Below, piece after piece: positions 37,601 to 48,068 of a DNA stretch of 64,000 nucleotides. The first letter of the stretch is position 1. The number at the start of each line of letters is the position of its first letter. Under the pieces are notes generated by a model. The model saw only the letters and a list, made by a program, of their open reading frames with translations, was not told where the DNA came from and ran no database searches. Both the position numbers and the translations under genes were made by a program. The DNA lies in the NCBI RefSeq assembly GCF_001540865.1, contig NC_033641.1, positions 2,881,666 through 2,945,665 of the forward strand, written 5' to 3'. Source of the stretch: Ananas comosus. Taxonomy: Eukaryota; Streptophyta; Magnoliopsida; Poales; Bromeliaceae.

Positions 37601-39546
37601 CCGCCAGCCATCGATGAAAGTTAATAACTTATCTTCTTGTACATTAGTTAGTAAACTGAATTTCTTTATACGTTCGTTTTCTATGGGTTCTCATGCTTAG
37701 TGTACTTTCTACCCGGTAGATTTCGTTAAACAGTTTTAACAGTTTAATATTTTTTATCTTACGGTCAGTGAAAATAAGTTCCTTAAATTGTGGTCTTAAT
37801 ATAGCCGAGTTCTAGTTTTATAGTCGTTAAGGCGTAAAGGTTTGTTGAATTATGTTTTAAGATTCTTCCAACTATACGGCTATGAGTTTGGTTTCATGGT
37901 GCTTTCTTCTTTTCTTTATAGTCTATAGATTATGAAACTTTTGTGGTACTGCAAGTTAAGTCAATTTTGTACTTTAAGCTGATTTTGTGTCTGTATGATC
38001 TTACGAATGTAGATTCCTCTTTATTTTATCATTTACTTGTCTCGGTAAGTTCAGGCGAATATAAGAAAAAATACCCGGCGATCGATTTTTCCTTCTCTGT
38101 CGAAATATTGTCCTCGTAGTACTCAGATTTGGAATGTATGTCTGTTCGACTTTGTAGACTCCGATGCTTCATCAGTCTCTTGATTTGGGTGGGTACTGTC
38201 TTCGAGAAGTGATAACTTTCGAGACGTCTTCTAGTGAGACGACCCCTTTAAGAGGCAAGTCGTTTTCATTCATCGACGGGACAAAGTGGTTCTTTTTTCC
38301 TTTTTTTTTTCTTTCCACAGTTGTACTCGACTTAAATGTTAAGACTCTTGAGGCGTTTCTGGTTTTCTGCTTTAGTTCTTCCGGTTCCACTTCGTGTCAT
38401 CATGGAGTGGAAACAAGTGTCGAAGGCGACGAAGCAAAGAATACGTGACGTGTTAACTACCGTGTGGAGGGTTGCCTTATTTGATGTCCTGAACCAACTG
38501 CTTGAACTCGTTTCCATGTACATTGATATCGTTCTGTGGGATTCTACACTGATAGTGTATGTATTGCCATTGATAATGAACTGTGGGATTATATACTAAT
38601 AGTTTACGTTATTTCTCTGTTGGTTTAAATCGTATCTGTGGCCTTTCTACTATGTGATCCTACCCTTGTTTGCTTTTTTTGTTTTTGTCTCGTTTATTTT
38701 ACCTTTTTTCTCCATATTCTCCTCTTTCTGTCATTCGGGTGGTTTGAAGAGGGAAAGTTTTTTTGGTCTTCTTCGTCACTCCGTTTGAGCCGTGAGAACG
38801 TATCGTGGCACCGTTCAGTCTTTCTAATAGATTTCTTAAATCACCGACTACTCCTTCTATGCTTCTAAGATTTGTCTTTCCTTTCTAAGATTTCCTACGA
38901 TGAAGATGTTCTCCTTCGATTGGATTTGACGGTGTGTCTGGACTACGAAGTTGTTCTACTTGCTTGTTGTGTAACAATGCGTCAATTCTTTATACTCGAT
39001 GTCTTCTGTTCCATGTCTCTGATGGATATCTTCCCTGGTACGTTAAATTAGGCTTCACTTCTCGAAATTGTTTGGTGGCGTGACTGTTGGCTCTCTATTT
39101 TGATTCTGCGTCTGTGCTTCCGATATGACTTCATGGGGGAATAAATCTGTCGTGATTCTCTTGACTCCACTAAACTTGATTGTGAATTATGAGTTGATCA
39201 GGAGGGTAAGAGGTGGTGAAAAGGGGAGTTTAGGAGGAAAGGGTAACTCTTCTTGGAGCGAAATTTATGTATTTATGTAGAGATGTTTCGAGGTACGACG
39301 TTGTTGATCACCAAGGTGAGGATGAAGGTTGAAACGCTCGAGGAAGGACGTATCTCTTTTGAGTGAAGTGATTATTGGTTGGAGTACTGGGGGTTTGAAG
39401 GGGCGGAGGCCGCTGTTTCGATAAGACTACGTACGTGCTGGGTATGATGGTGGTTCAATAAGTGATGGGCGATATGTTGGAATTGTTGGTTTGTTTGTTC
39501 GTAGTAATGGTGTTTGATAAATGTTTCGGGTGTAGGAGGTGGTAGG

Positions 39547-40107
39547 AGTCAGTAGTCGCTATAGGTTTACCTCTTAGGAGGAGTCTAAGAGTCACCGTCA
39601 TCGTCACAAGTCTTTCTTTAGTAACGGGCTGAGGGGTCACCCCCTTCTCCCTCGACTGAACCGCCGTCCAAACGAAAGTAGCAGTATGACGCCGGCACCC
39701 TCAAGCTCGCTGTGCGATGCAAAACCCGCTTCTCACTTGAACCCGTAGCCGTCTCTTGAGCCGCCTCCGCTCAACCTCATTCAACCGGGTCGGGTGTCGA
39801 GTCTCAATCTCTTTAGTAGTAATTCCAATCGATGAGACCCTCTTTGGTTTCCGAAACTCTATCTATACCCAAACGAAGCAGATGAAACGAAACCCCCGAG
39901 GCTCATCTTCTTTCCTCTAAACCCGAGGAACCCGAGTCTATTTCGCGCCCCTCCTCTACGCTCTTTTGGGCGCGGTCTGAGTTTCCTAGCCGTTAACTAA
40001 GGAAACTTCGGCAAACGTCCCCTGCTTCGTTTCGCTAGCCTCTAGACGCTGAAAGAGAACAACACCATTACCGAGGCCACTACGCGTTGTTGGTGTTCCC
40101 AGAGGTA
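39547..40107. CDS. Small PNRC-like proline/serine-rich protein (mirror-written, single exon)
   Basis: Read with falling coordinates (M+). ATG at 40,107, TGA at 39,549-39,547; 561 nt, 186 aa, uninterrupted. It starts METLVVVAHHRSHYHNKRK, then GFKGINCRSFESGAGFL, a Pro/Ser/Lys-rich centre, SELWAGPTYSNSPPPSSLPM and PKFTLRPKRSVSLELP, and ends TATENLRRILHLDIADD. The SPPPSSLP-x-PKF core matches the PNRC-type motif of short plant proteins annotated as nuclear receptor coactivator-like; in animals this motif contacts mRNA decapping factors. The plant role is not established and the family name is my best recognition. Start and stop are clear; a 3' UTR intron is possible. Confidence 0.85.
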
Positions 40108-41934
40108 GCAGGATAAGGTTTAGGAAGGTGTTTTCTCATTTGAAAAGCTAGATTATAGCAGTCGAACGCGACTTCGCGTCATTTTGGATCTCTTTGCTTC
40201 TTTGTTGTTTATCTAGTTGTGTCCCTTGTGGGTATTTTTCGAGGCTTGGTAGCCTTCGTATGATGTTGTTGCGTAGCTCATACCTTTTTACGTGCCTAGA
40301 CTTCGACATGGAGCGCTTTAGCGCAAAGGGCTCAGGTCTAGGCCTCAAATGCGCGATTCGATTCTTGACTCTTGTTTTAGCCATGTGAGGATTCGAATAG
40401 AAGGAGCAAACTAGTGGTTTAAAAGCGTTTTTTTTTTCGATGTCTTGTTGTCTAGTTCGTGGTTTTGACAATTTACCGGGGTTTTCGGTGCCTTTTAGTG
40501 TTTTTGTGTCTATTTAGCTGAGTGGCTAGTAGCTTTCTTTCTTCTTTACGAGCTATTGTGTGACTCTAGGCGATGGCGGTGTTGTTGAAGTTTGGCTCGG
40601 CTCTAAGGGTATAGATATCGATTTTAGAAGCTTTTTCGTTGGTTTTTGATGCCTTTTTCGTGGATGTGCTAGCCATTTGCCTCTCGGCAGCTAGCTCTTC
40701 TGCTAGTTTTCCCCTATTCCTCACCGAATCTCCATAACGCGCCTCTTTTACCCATGCCTCTTCGCTTCCTAAACTTGAGGAGCAGAAGAAGGAGGAGCTC
40801 CCTCGAAACATGATGGTTGTTGCCTGAACTTGGGTGAGTATTGACTTAAATTTATAAGCGTCCTGGCCACGTGCGTAGGGTGGGAAAATCTGGCTTCCCC
40901 GTATTCGCGATGATAGCATGCTTGCGGGCATACGTAGAGCAGCACGCCCTGTAAGTGTTGGCATGTATAGCGGGGGCGCTTGTTATTAGGTGCCGTTCAC
41001 ACTCTAGGCGTATCTTTAAAAAAATACTCTAGCACTCTTGTTTACGCGTCTCTTGTGCATCACTTACCCGGTTGTTAACGAGTTATAAATGTTCCTACGG
41101 TGAATCAGTGTTGGTGAGGCCAGGGATAGACTTACCGTAATAGCAACATAACCAGTTCTTAATAAAATCACCTGACCCATCTATAAACCTGCGAGTGCAT
41201 GCGTGACGTGGCACCCTATAGTTTAGAGTTGGCATCTTTAGTTTAACAAGAGGGGCTCGCTTAGTGTCCTACGACAGTGCACAGTTGCTAGACCTGGCGG
41301 ACTAACTCATAATGTGACATATACCAGTAAAAAGGCGGCATCTAGACTTGCTCATCAATTTGACCTACTCCAGTATAGTGCGCATATATCATATATGGAT
41401 CAATTCTTTACAAAGAATACTGTTATAAAAAAATTGATTAGAGGATTTGCCGATTTGGGTCACTATTTATTCGAGTAACTTATACCGGCGGTGTTTTTAG
41501 TTTTAACTACTTAAACTAGATATGGACGATTTTATTTAAAGTATTATAGTAAAAAACAAGACATTTTCCTAACGAAATTAATTCAACAAATTTTTTGAGT
41601 TTTCGTAACTCTACGAAAAGATCTTCATCTTAGTGACTCAATTTTACCCAAAATATTAAACCTTGTCTTTTTGTGTTTCAAAAGTTTATATATATATATA
41701 TTTCAGGGCGACCCTATGATAGCTATCATAGTTCCTAAACCATGATAGCTCAAAAAGTGACAATTTAAATTAAGAAATTAATAAAAATGGGCAATCTAAT
41801 ATAATAAGTTGGTTAGTGAGTGAGTTGAGATTTCCCGGGTGTAGTAAGATTGGTGTATAAAAAGTTAAGTTCCCAATTTTTTAATTATCGTAGTTATTAA
41901 ATCACGATAACTATCATAAGTTCGGCTCAGATCA

Positions 41935-41970
<36 letters not shown>

Positions 41971-43320
41971 GTACTTTTCTTTTCAATTGTGAAGTCCCAG
42001 TAAGAATTTACCTGAACTTCAACTACTATAACCAATCTATTATCATACCGTTTTCATCAAAGGGTTTGGAAAAAGAGTGACACCCGAGGTAGCTAGATTT
42101 TTTATATAGTCGTTTCACCCCTGCACTACAACCTGGTTTACTTTCTTCCCAACATCTTTCGTTTCACCCCTGCACTACAACCCACACAATAAAATACAGA
42201 AAAAAAAGGGGTCATATAATATTAGACTAAATCGTAACAAAACACTAAGAACTAATTTGTTGTACTCACGTCCGATAACGTACAACGTTCGTGGTTCAGG
42301 ACGAGGCTGGAAAATGATAAACTTTTTACCCGGACTTTCTACTCAGGTCCTGGTCGGCACTATCTTGTTAGTTGATTGAAGTTAATAATCTCCCCTTTTG
42401 AAGTTTGTGGGGGGATACTAAATCGGAAAACTTTGAGATGATAGGATATTAAACTTTTCAACGTATTTTATAGCTGGCATAAATCGTATTGACCGATTAT
42501 TGAACTACCAACTATAGTTCTAGGAGTTGACGTTTTGGATTAGTCAGCCTAAATAAAAAAATTTTTTTACTTGCTTTGCCTAACCAAATAACTATAGGAT
42601 AGTTAATCAAATAACTATCTTGTAAAACAAAACTCTGAAATGTATTTCATTTCGTTTTACCAATAAAAAGAGAATTTCGAAGTTGACGATATTTATTTAG
42701 AAATATTATTAAATATAAATTATTATAATCACTGAATTATTAAAAATAAGTCGGTTCCATGCGTTAGTAATAAGTATGTTGGGAAATTTACTACCAACAC
42801 CCAAGCCTTTAGGTGATGAATTTTGGAAAAAAATGTGTTAAACTAGTTGTTTGGTGAGCTAACTTGAATTAGTAACTCTGGCTCTTATTTTGACGGCGTA
42901 CGAAAAGGAGAAGGAAGCATGAAGAGTTAATAGGTATGCGTACTATTCTATACGTACTACTCTTTGTGCGTAACGTACCTTGTTTATTTACACGTAGGAA
43001 ATTTAGTAGTATGATCATGATGTCATGATATAAAAAGGAATGAAAGGATGTTTACCGACATGTGCTTCGTGGGTTTGGCGTTTTTATTACCGTAATAACC
43101 TAGTTTACAATCAATAGCTATGAAGTCAATCAACTACTATTGTGACATAATTTCCGTGTCTTTACGTAAAGGACTAACAAAATGTACTTATTATAAACAG
43201 GACCTATTGTATCTCGTTACTCTACGTATAGGTTCTGTTCCCTCGTCATTCTGTGACGTACATGTAAACTATAGAACGAGACGTTTTAATGTTCAATGGA
43301 AGAATTTATGAACATAAGTA
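40108..43320. other. Mirror-written intergenic DNA
   Basis: GC-moderate sequence at 40,140-41,300 is followed by AT-rich sequence. A (TA)n run lies at 41,937-41,967, and a 22-bp word gtttcacccctgcactacaac is repeated at about 42,110 and 42,160. As printed, the minus strand holds a 132-codon ORF (40,566-40,964), but the mirrored polarity of both flanks argues against it. No gene is supported. Confidence 0.4.
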
Positions 43321-45420
43321 AGTGGTTTTAAGAGGTGTTCTCGTTCGGGGTAGAAACTTGGCTACTTTCGCCGAAGATAGAGAGTTTTGTTAGAGAGAAA
43401 GCATATAGAAACTGCGGCTGAAGTACTTACTCACCGTTAGAAGCGTTTGGGAATCTAAGAAACGATAAGATTACTGTCTTGGGGCGCGGCTTAACTAGTC
43501 GGGTTTTCTTTCTCGATTAAAGAGTGACACGTATTCTTGCCGGGGGGAGAAGAGAAGAAGGAGGTTTAGTTGGTTACGCGAGGGGTGTAAACCTCTCATT
43601 GGGTAAAAAGGATTAAGAAGCTGATGGAGCAAATTAAAATTTATCTAAAGGAGTAAAGATCCTACTCTATGTAGGGGGTAGTTTTTGAGTACGTGAAAAG
43701 GTAAGTCGAGGTAGGTCGATGTGGGAAAGAGGAAATTCTGGGGGGATCTAAAGTAGACGAAGGAGTGAAGGGATTGTAGTAGGGTGGATGGTCGAAATCG
43801 TATCTCTAAGCTCTCTTCGTGTATTCGGGGTAGTACTGCACCCAGCTCAAGGTTTTCGGAAAAACGTCGGTTAAGTGGCTAGAGCTGAAGAGGTACCTGG
43901 GATGTCCGGGGATTATCTCTGGGGGTCTGTTGCTGTAAACCAGCTTCTCCGTAGCTGAGATATTCAACTTCACGAAGAAGATCTTCGGCTCGAGCTGGCT
44001 CCTCTAGGTGGTATGTGGGTTTTACGAGTATGAAACCGAGTTATAACACGAGAACTCGGTAGCTAGACTTATGGTTAGATGGGAGAAGCTGGTTCGGACG
44101 TACCGACGTTCGTATCTCGTTTGGTCATTTACATTGTGATAATCCGAGTTGGGGAAGCTGAAAGTACGCTAGCTTGTCCCGATTACGACTAGAGGGTAGG
44201 GGTACGTATCGGTTCGGACACTAGTATGAGCAGGTTCATTAGTGTAAGGAAGCTCCGTAAAGCAACTTATAGAAAACACGTACTCGGTTCGAGGGCGTAA
44301 ATCTCTTGTACAGCTAGTCTCGTAACGGGTGTCTGTTCTGTCATGCTTTGGGTAAGAATAACTGTATTTATACTTAGGTAAACCGAACTAGTTCTCGTGG
44401 GTTTAATCGTGTTCGACTATGCTGTGAGTTATATCACTAAAGTAGACCGAATTCTGGTCTAAGAACGTAGTATAACTTGTTAAAATCCCGAAGTGACCCG
44501 GCTAGCGAAAGGCGCATTGGGCTATAGTATCGTGAGGTTCTCTGTTCCAGGAACAAACCGTAAACTAGTTTATACCTGGCGCGTTAGAGGTACACCGGTT
44601 CGAACCGTATGGGCTTTTGGTACCGTCAACTACGTTGATTCAAGAAACCTGTGTAGGGTAGTTTGTTAAAGACCCGATAAAGGTACCTGGGTGTTAACCT
44701 CATGTGACACTATTCGCGTGAGACTTCCACACACAGCTAACTCCCTAGCCTAACATCTTATATTGTCACTTCGCTGAAAGGCTTGTAGTTTAAAAACCGA
44801 GCAGGTGTGCGGCTCTCCTGCCACCGCTCCTATTGGACTAGCCCATGATAAGGCCTCGAAGAGTAGAGATGTTTGTCGTTGTCCCGGAGTCTCATCGCCG
44901 GCGAGACTGTTATGGACGGCCAAACTTAATCTATCGAAGCACCTTTAAAACATCGTTCTGTAACCTTCTATGATCAACGTATTAAACAGAATTGTCTTCG
45001 TTTTTTCTCTCGGACACTTTCTAAATAAAACAAAAAGATCTATATTTTTAACAAGGCTTTCATTTGTACTATATTTTACCTATCCGAATTCCGATTCCAT
45101 CATATAATGGGTAGTTCGTATTGAGGGGTGCGCTGCTCTAGAGCGACGCCGTAAGATAGCTTGTGGGGAGCGCGCAGGCGCTGCGCGGGCTCTCGCCGCA
45201 CCCGCGGGTGGTCGCGCCAGACTTGCTTCCCCAGCCTCAGCTCGGGGTTGGAGCGTCGCTCGGGCACCCGGAGCGCGCGCCGCAGTAGCGGCCAGGCCCG
45301 ACGCCGGGCCTCTTGGCGCCCCTCCCACTTGGCTAGCCCCTGCTCCGGCCGAGCGGACTTGGCCCGCATCCGCGCCTCCCGGGTCGCGCCGAGCCGCCGC
45401 GCCTCGCGACGCGCCTCCTG
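43321..45420. CDS. PLS-class PPR-DYW RNA editing factor, 5' end lost at junction (mirror-written)
   Basis: Read with falling coordinates (M+). Exon 1 is 45420-45110 (5' incomplete), a GT-AG intron spans 45109-44915, and exon 2 is 44914-43321; 634 residues are visible. Exon 1 is very GC-rich (AEPRWALRAYARFRRAGLVP, LAARLGLDSDPF). PPR units include NALIDMFSKCGSLAHAQKIF, NVITWTSMITGLAMHGDG and VTFTGLLYACSHAGLVEEGR. E/E+ motifs follow (WGSLLGACRVHGEVEIGE, LKEKGCSWMELNGKVHEFL), then the DYW deaminase with HSEKLALSFG (zinc and Glu active site) and CEDCHSFM, ending CSCGEFW instead of CSCGDYW. Such proteins carry out C-to-U editing of plastid or mitochondrial RNA. No ATG or targeting peptide is present because the reading runs into the mirror junction. 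Confidence 0.95.
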
Positions 45421-45427
45421 CGCCATC

Positions 45428-45533
45428 TAAACTCTAATATTTCATTCGTGTTACCCCTTCCGTCAGTTTTTAGTTAACAGAGTTTGATGGAAAACTGACG
45501 GAAGGGGTAACATAAATGAAATATTAGAGTTTA
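45428..45533. repeat. Hairpin (inverted repeat) at the mirror junction
   Basis: Arms of about 44 bp (45,428-45,471 and 45,489-45,533) starting taaactctaatatttcatt are near-perfect reverse complements around an 18-bp loop. The element begins within a few bases of the last mirrored codon of the PPR gene. An inverted repeat stays one when mirrored, so it cannot date the junction by itself. The words ttaccccccgaacttttggc on the minus strand just to the right look like normally written plant MITE sequence. Confidence 0.75.
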
Positions 45534-45658
45534 GGGCGCTAGATGTCCATTTTAGGAGTTCGGGGGGTAAAGTAAAACTCCGCCAAAAGTTCGGGGGGTA
45601 ACAATGTAATTTACCATATATATATATAGAAAGAGAGAGAGAGAGAGAGAGTGAGTCC

Positions 45659-45951
45659 GGCTACTTTCTTATTAATAGGATTGGGACCATTGTCCTATCA
45701 AATGGTTTTGAATGATCGACACTCCAAATTGATAATCGGCACTGTTGAAATTGATCTACACTATAAGAAATATTTAAAACCGAATTTTGTAATTTTTGAA
45801 AATCATTATTTTTGAAATTGATCTACACTATAAGAAATATTTCAAATACTCTAGATCAACTTCAATGGTTCCGATCATCGATTCGGAATCTCTATCATCA
45901 AGAACAATTTGATAGAACAAGTGCTACTATCTTATTAATAGGATAGTAGCC
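45659..45951. mobile_element. MITE with inverted ends, about 0.3 kb
   Basis: The left end ggctactttcttattaatag and the right end, reverse complement ggctactatcctattaataa, form terminal inverted repeats flanked by TA-rich and GA-rich sequence. Internal words (gatcgac, atcggc-ctgt, aaatactctagatcaa, tcgattcg) recur in the element at 57.3-57.8 kb in the same polarity. This shows that this side of the junction is normally written. No ORF; a non-autonomous DNA transposon is likely. Confidence 0.7.
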
Positions 45952-46511
45952 CTAGCCTATATATATATATATAGTTGAGCTGGAATACTATTGGTAACAA
46001 ACGAATTCCATTGCCAACCATTTGTTTTCGATTATGGAGCCACGAAATCGACGATCGGTACCATTGAATATGATTTATACCACTTGAAGTGTTTAGAAAT
46101 CAAATTTTATACATTTCTGATATTGTTCTCTTATCCATCGAGTAGACACAAAAATGAACGGCTTAAAATAAATATTTTTTACAAAATAATGATAGGAGTC
46201 GTGTAATCAAGATCAAGAGTACAGATCTTATTTTAAATAGTTTAAAAAAAAAAATTAACAAAAATTTAATTGATTTGGATATCTTTACACCGTTAAACGA
46301 GAAAACATCTCATATCGACCATTAAAATTACATATTTTGAAACCCTTTGATCATTTGGTAAATGATGTTAAAAAGATTTGAAATTTGTTATCTAAACACT
46401 TCAAGTGGTATAGATCATGTTCAACGGCGCCGATCGTTGATTTGGTGGCTCTATCATAAAAAATAAATAGGTGGCAACGGAGCCCGTTTGCTACTAATAG
46501 CACTCCAACTC

Positions 46512-46607
<96 letters not shown>

Positions 46608-46856
46608 TTATGCTACTATACTACCGGCAGTACCAAACACTTGGTACTTTCGAGTTTTCGGTCGTTGGATGAATGGATGTGTGTTTATAATGAGAGTGGC
46701 CTTCTAGGGTCGAGTGGGTGGTTGGTTGAATAGTATAATCTGATGGAGAAAAATAATTAAAAGGTAGATCTAACGACAGAAAGCTCGATAGTACCAAGAG
46801 CTTGGTATTATCGATAGTATAGCGGCTGGACTCCCCTCTCTCACTCTCTCTCTCTC

Positions 46857-46891
<35 letters not shown>

Positions 46892-47985
46892 TCTGACTAC
46901 TATACTCTTATGAGTACGATCACCTTCATACTAATAAATTATTTTCAATGATAAAACTTCCGAATCGACGATCCAGACTGTTAAACATTCACTACAACAG
47001 AATTAGGTTATAGGGACACATGTTTGGGCACTTGTGTAAGTGTCATATTTATGCCAAAACTTAAAAAAAAACTACTAATGCCTAAATATAAAGTCTAATC
47101 TAATAAAAAATAAAAGGGTACTCTACTCAACCCACCTCACCCAGCCCACTCGGCCTGATTACACACAGAAAAGAAAAATAAAAGAAAAAGGAAAGAAAAA
47201 TCGATTACCATTTCCCCTTCTCCTCTCACTCAATCGATGAAATTCTAGAACGAAGATCCCTTCTCACTGTCCGTCAACTCCACACGCAGCCAAAGGTAAG
47301 TTCCGGTGTTGCTAGATGCTTAAATAAATGTTGTAAATTAGCAAGCAACCTAGATATAGCGCACACATCTATAACTGTCACCTATAGTATCCTAGCGCCG
47401 CCACATATAGCAACATTTTTTAAAAGTGTCGATAATGTTAGCCAGACACTTCTATTTGAACTAACCGACATTTAAAAGTATCTATAGAACTCGTTTTGTA
47501 TTATGATTTGCTAGAGCATTTAACACTTCTAGAAATCAAATTTAATAATTTTTCGATATCATTTTACCTTCCGATCAAGGAAACTCGACCTAAATTGACA
47601 AAATTTTCAAAAACGCCAGAATATGAACTTGCCTATGTTTTAATGGTGTAAAGATATCAGAGTAAATAGTAGAATTTTTGACAGAAAAATTCTATTATTC
47701 CACTGGTGTAAAATCAAAACTCCGGATCTAAATTGAATGATCCATATCCGTTTTTAGATGTCGTGTCGATTTTACCTGTTCATTTATACCTTGCGTGATG
47801 GACAGTTAAATGATTTCGAAAAATTACAAAATTTACTTTTTAAGACAAGTTTCAAATATTCTAGATCAATTTAACATGTGGATCGTCGATTCGGAACCCC
47901 AACATCAAAAAACAGATAGGAGAACTTGTTAGTACGAAAGACTCTCATACTGCATAAAGTAGTAACAGTAGCCCTACTCGACTAT

Positions 47986-48028
<43 letters not shown>

Positions 48029-48068
48029 AGAGAGAGAGAGAGCAGAGAGAGAGAGAAAGAAGAGAGAG
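45952..48068. other. Nested MITE remnants and microsatellites
   Basis: More copies or fragments of the same element family occur, with words such as cacttcaagtggtatagatca and ttctagatcaatttaacatg. A long CT then TA microsatellite lies at 46,514-46,604, and TA/GA runs lie at 46,857-46,891 and 47,981-48,068. A segment at 47,130-47,300 carries CT-rich leader-like sequence before aaaggtaagt but no coding exon I can identify. Confidence 0.5.

Larger units (their letters stand above)
34299..39546. other. Mirror-written intergenic DNA with local duplications
   Basis: The stretch contains the DUF1677 3' flank, a poly-T run near 35,270-35,292, the repeat copy at 37,432-37,600 and the PNRC-like gene's 3' flank (38,900-39,546). 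Two copies of an approximately 45-bp block sharing actcgctctgccaatggttg lie at 36,717 and 36,850. M+ near 35,250-35,050 stays open for about 55 codons without a recognisable domain. No further gene is supported. Confidence 0.45.
1..45425. other. Mirror-written block (sequence reversed but not complemented)
   Basis: Reading the printed bases right to left (M+) or their complement left to right (M-) yields complete plant genes; reading the two real strands yields only short, unrecognisable ORFs. Direct proof: M+ from 43,443 to 43,321 gives LRVCEDCHSFMKS, FKDGACSCGEFW and a stop, the canonical DYW C-terminus. M- from 2,100 gives FVATWNVGGKSPP of plant 5-phosphatases. M+ at 19,690 gives MELSEDYTCVI of FLZ proteins. 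Introns in these readings start GT and end AG, and exon sums are multiples of three. Reversal without complement changes strand polarity and cannot arise by recombination, so it is an artefact of assembly or file handling. The block starts at or before base 1; the right edge lies between 45,421 and about 45,655. Confidence 0.97.

Noticed and set aside
40566..40964. 132-codon minus-strand ORF with a gag-like look
   Set aside because: Both neighbouring genes (39.5-40.1 and 43.3-45.4 kb) are mirror-written, so printed-strand ORFs here are artefacts; no domain is recognised.
1..45425. A novel biological reverse-polarity coding system
   Set aside because: Known DNA chemistry and recombination cannot invert base order without complementing; a data error is far simpler.
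45080..45430. Overlapping GC-rich ORFs of 82-108 codons as printed
   Set aside because: The same bases read backwards are exon 1 of the DYW PPR gene; the printed ORFs are shadows of its GC-rich coding sequence.
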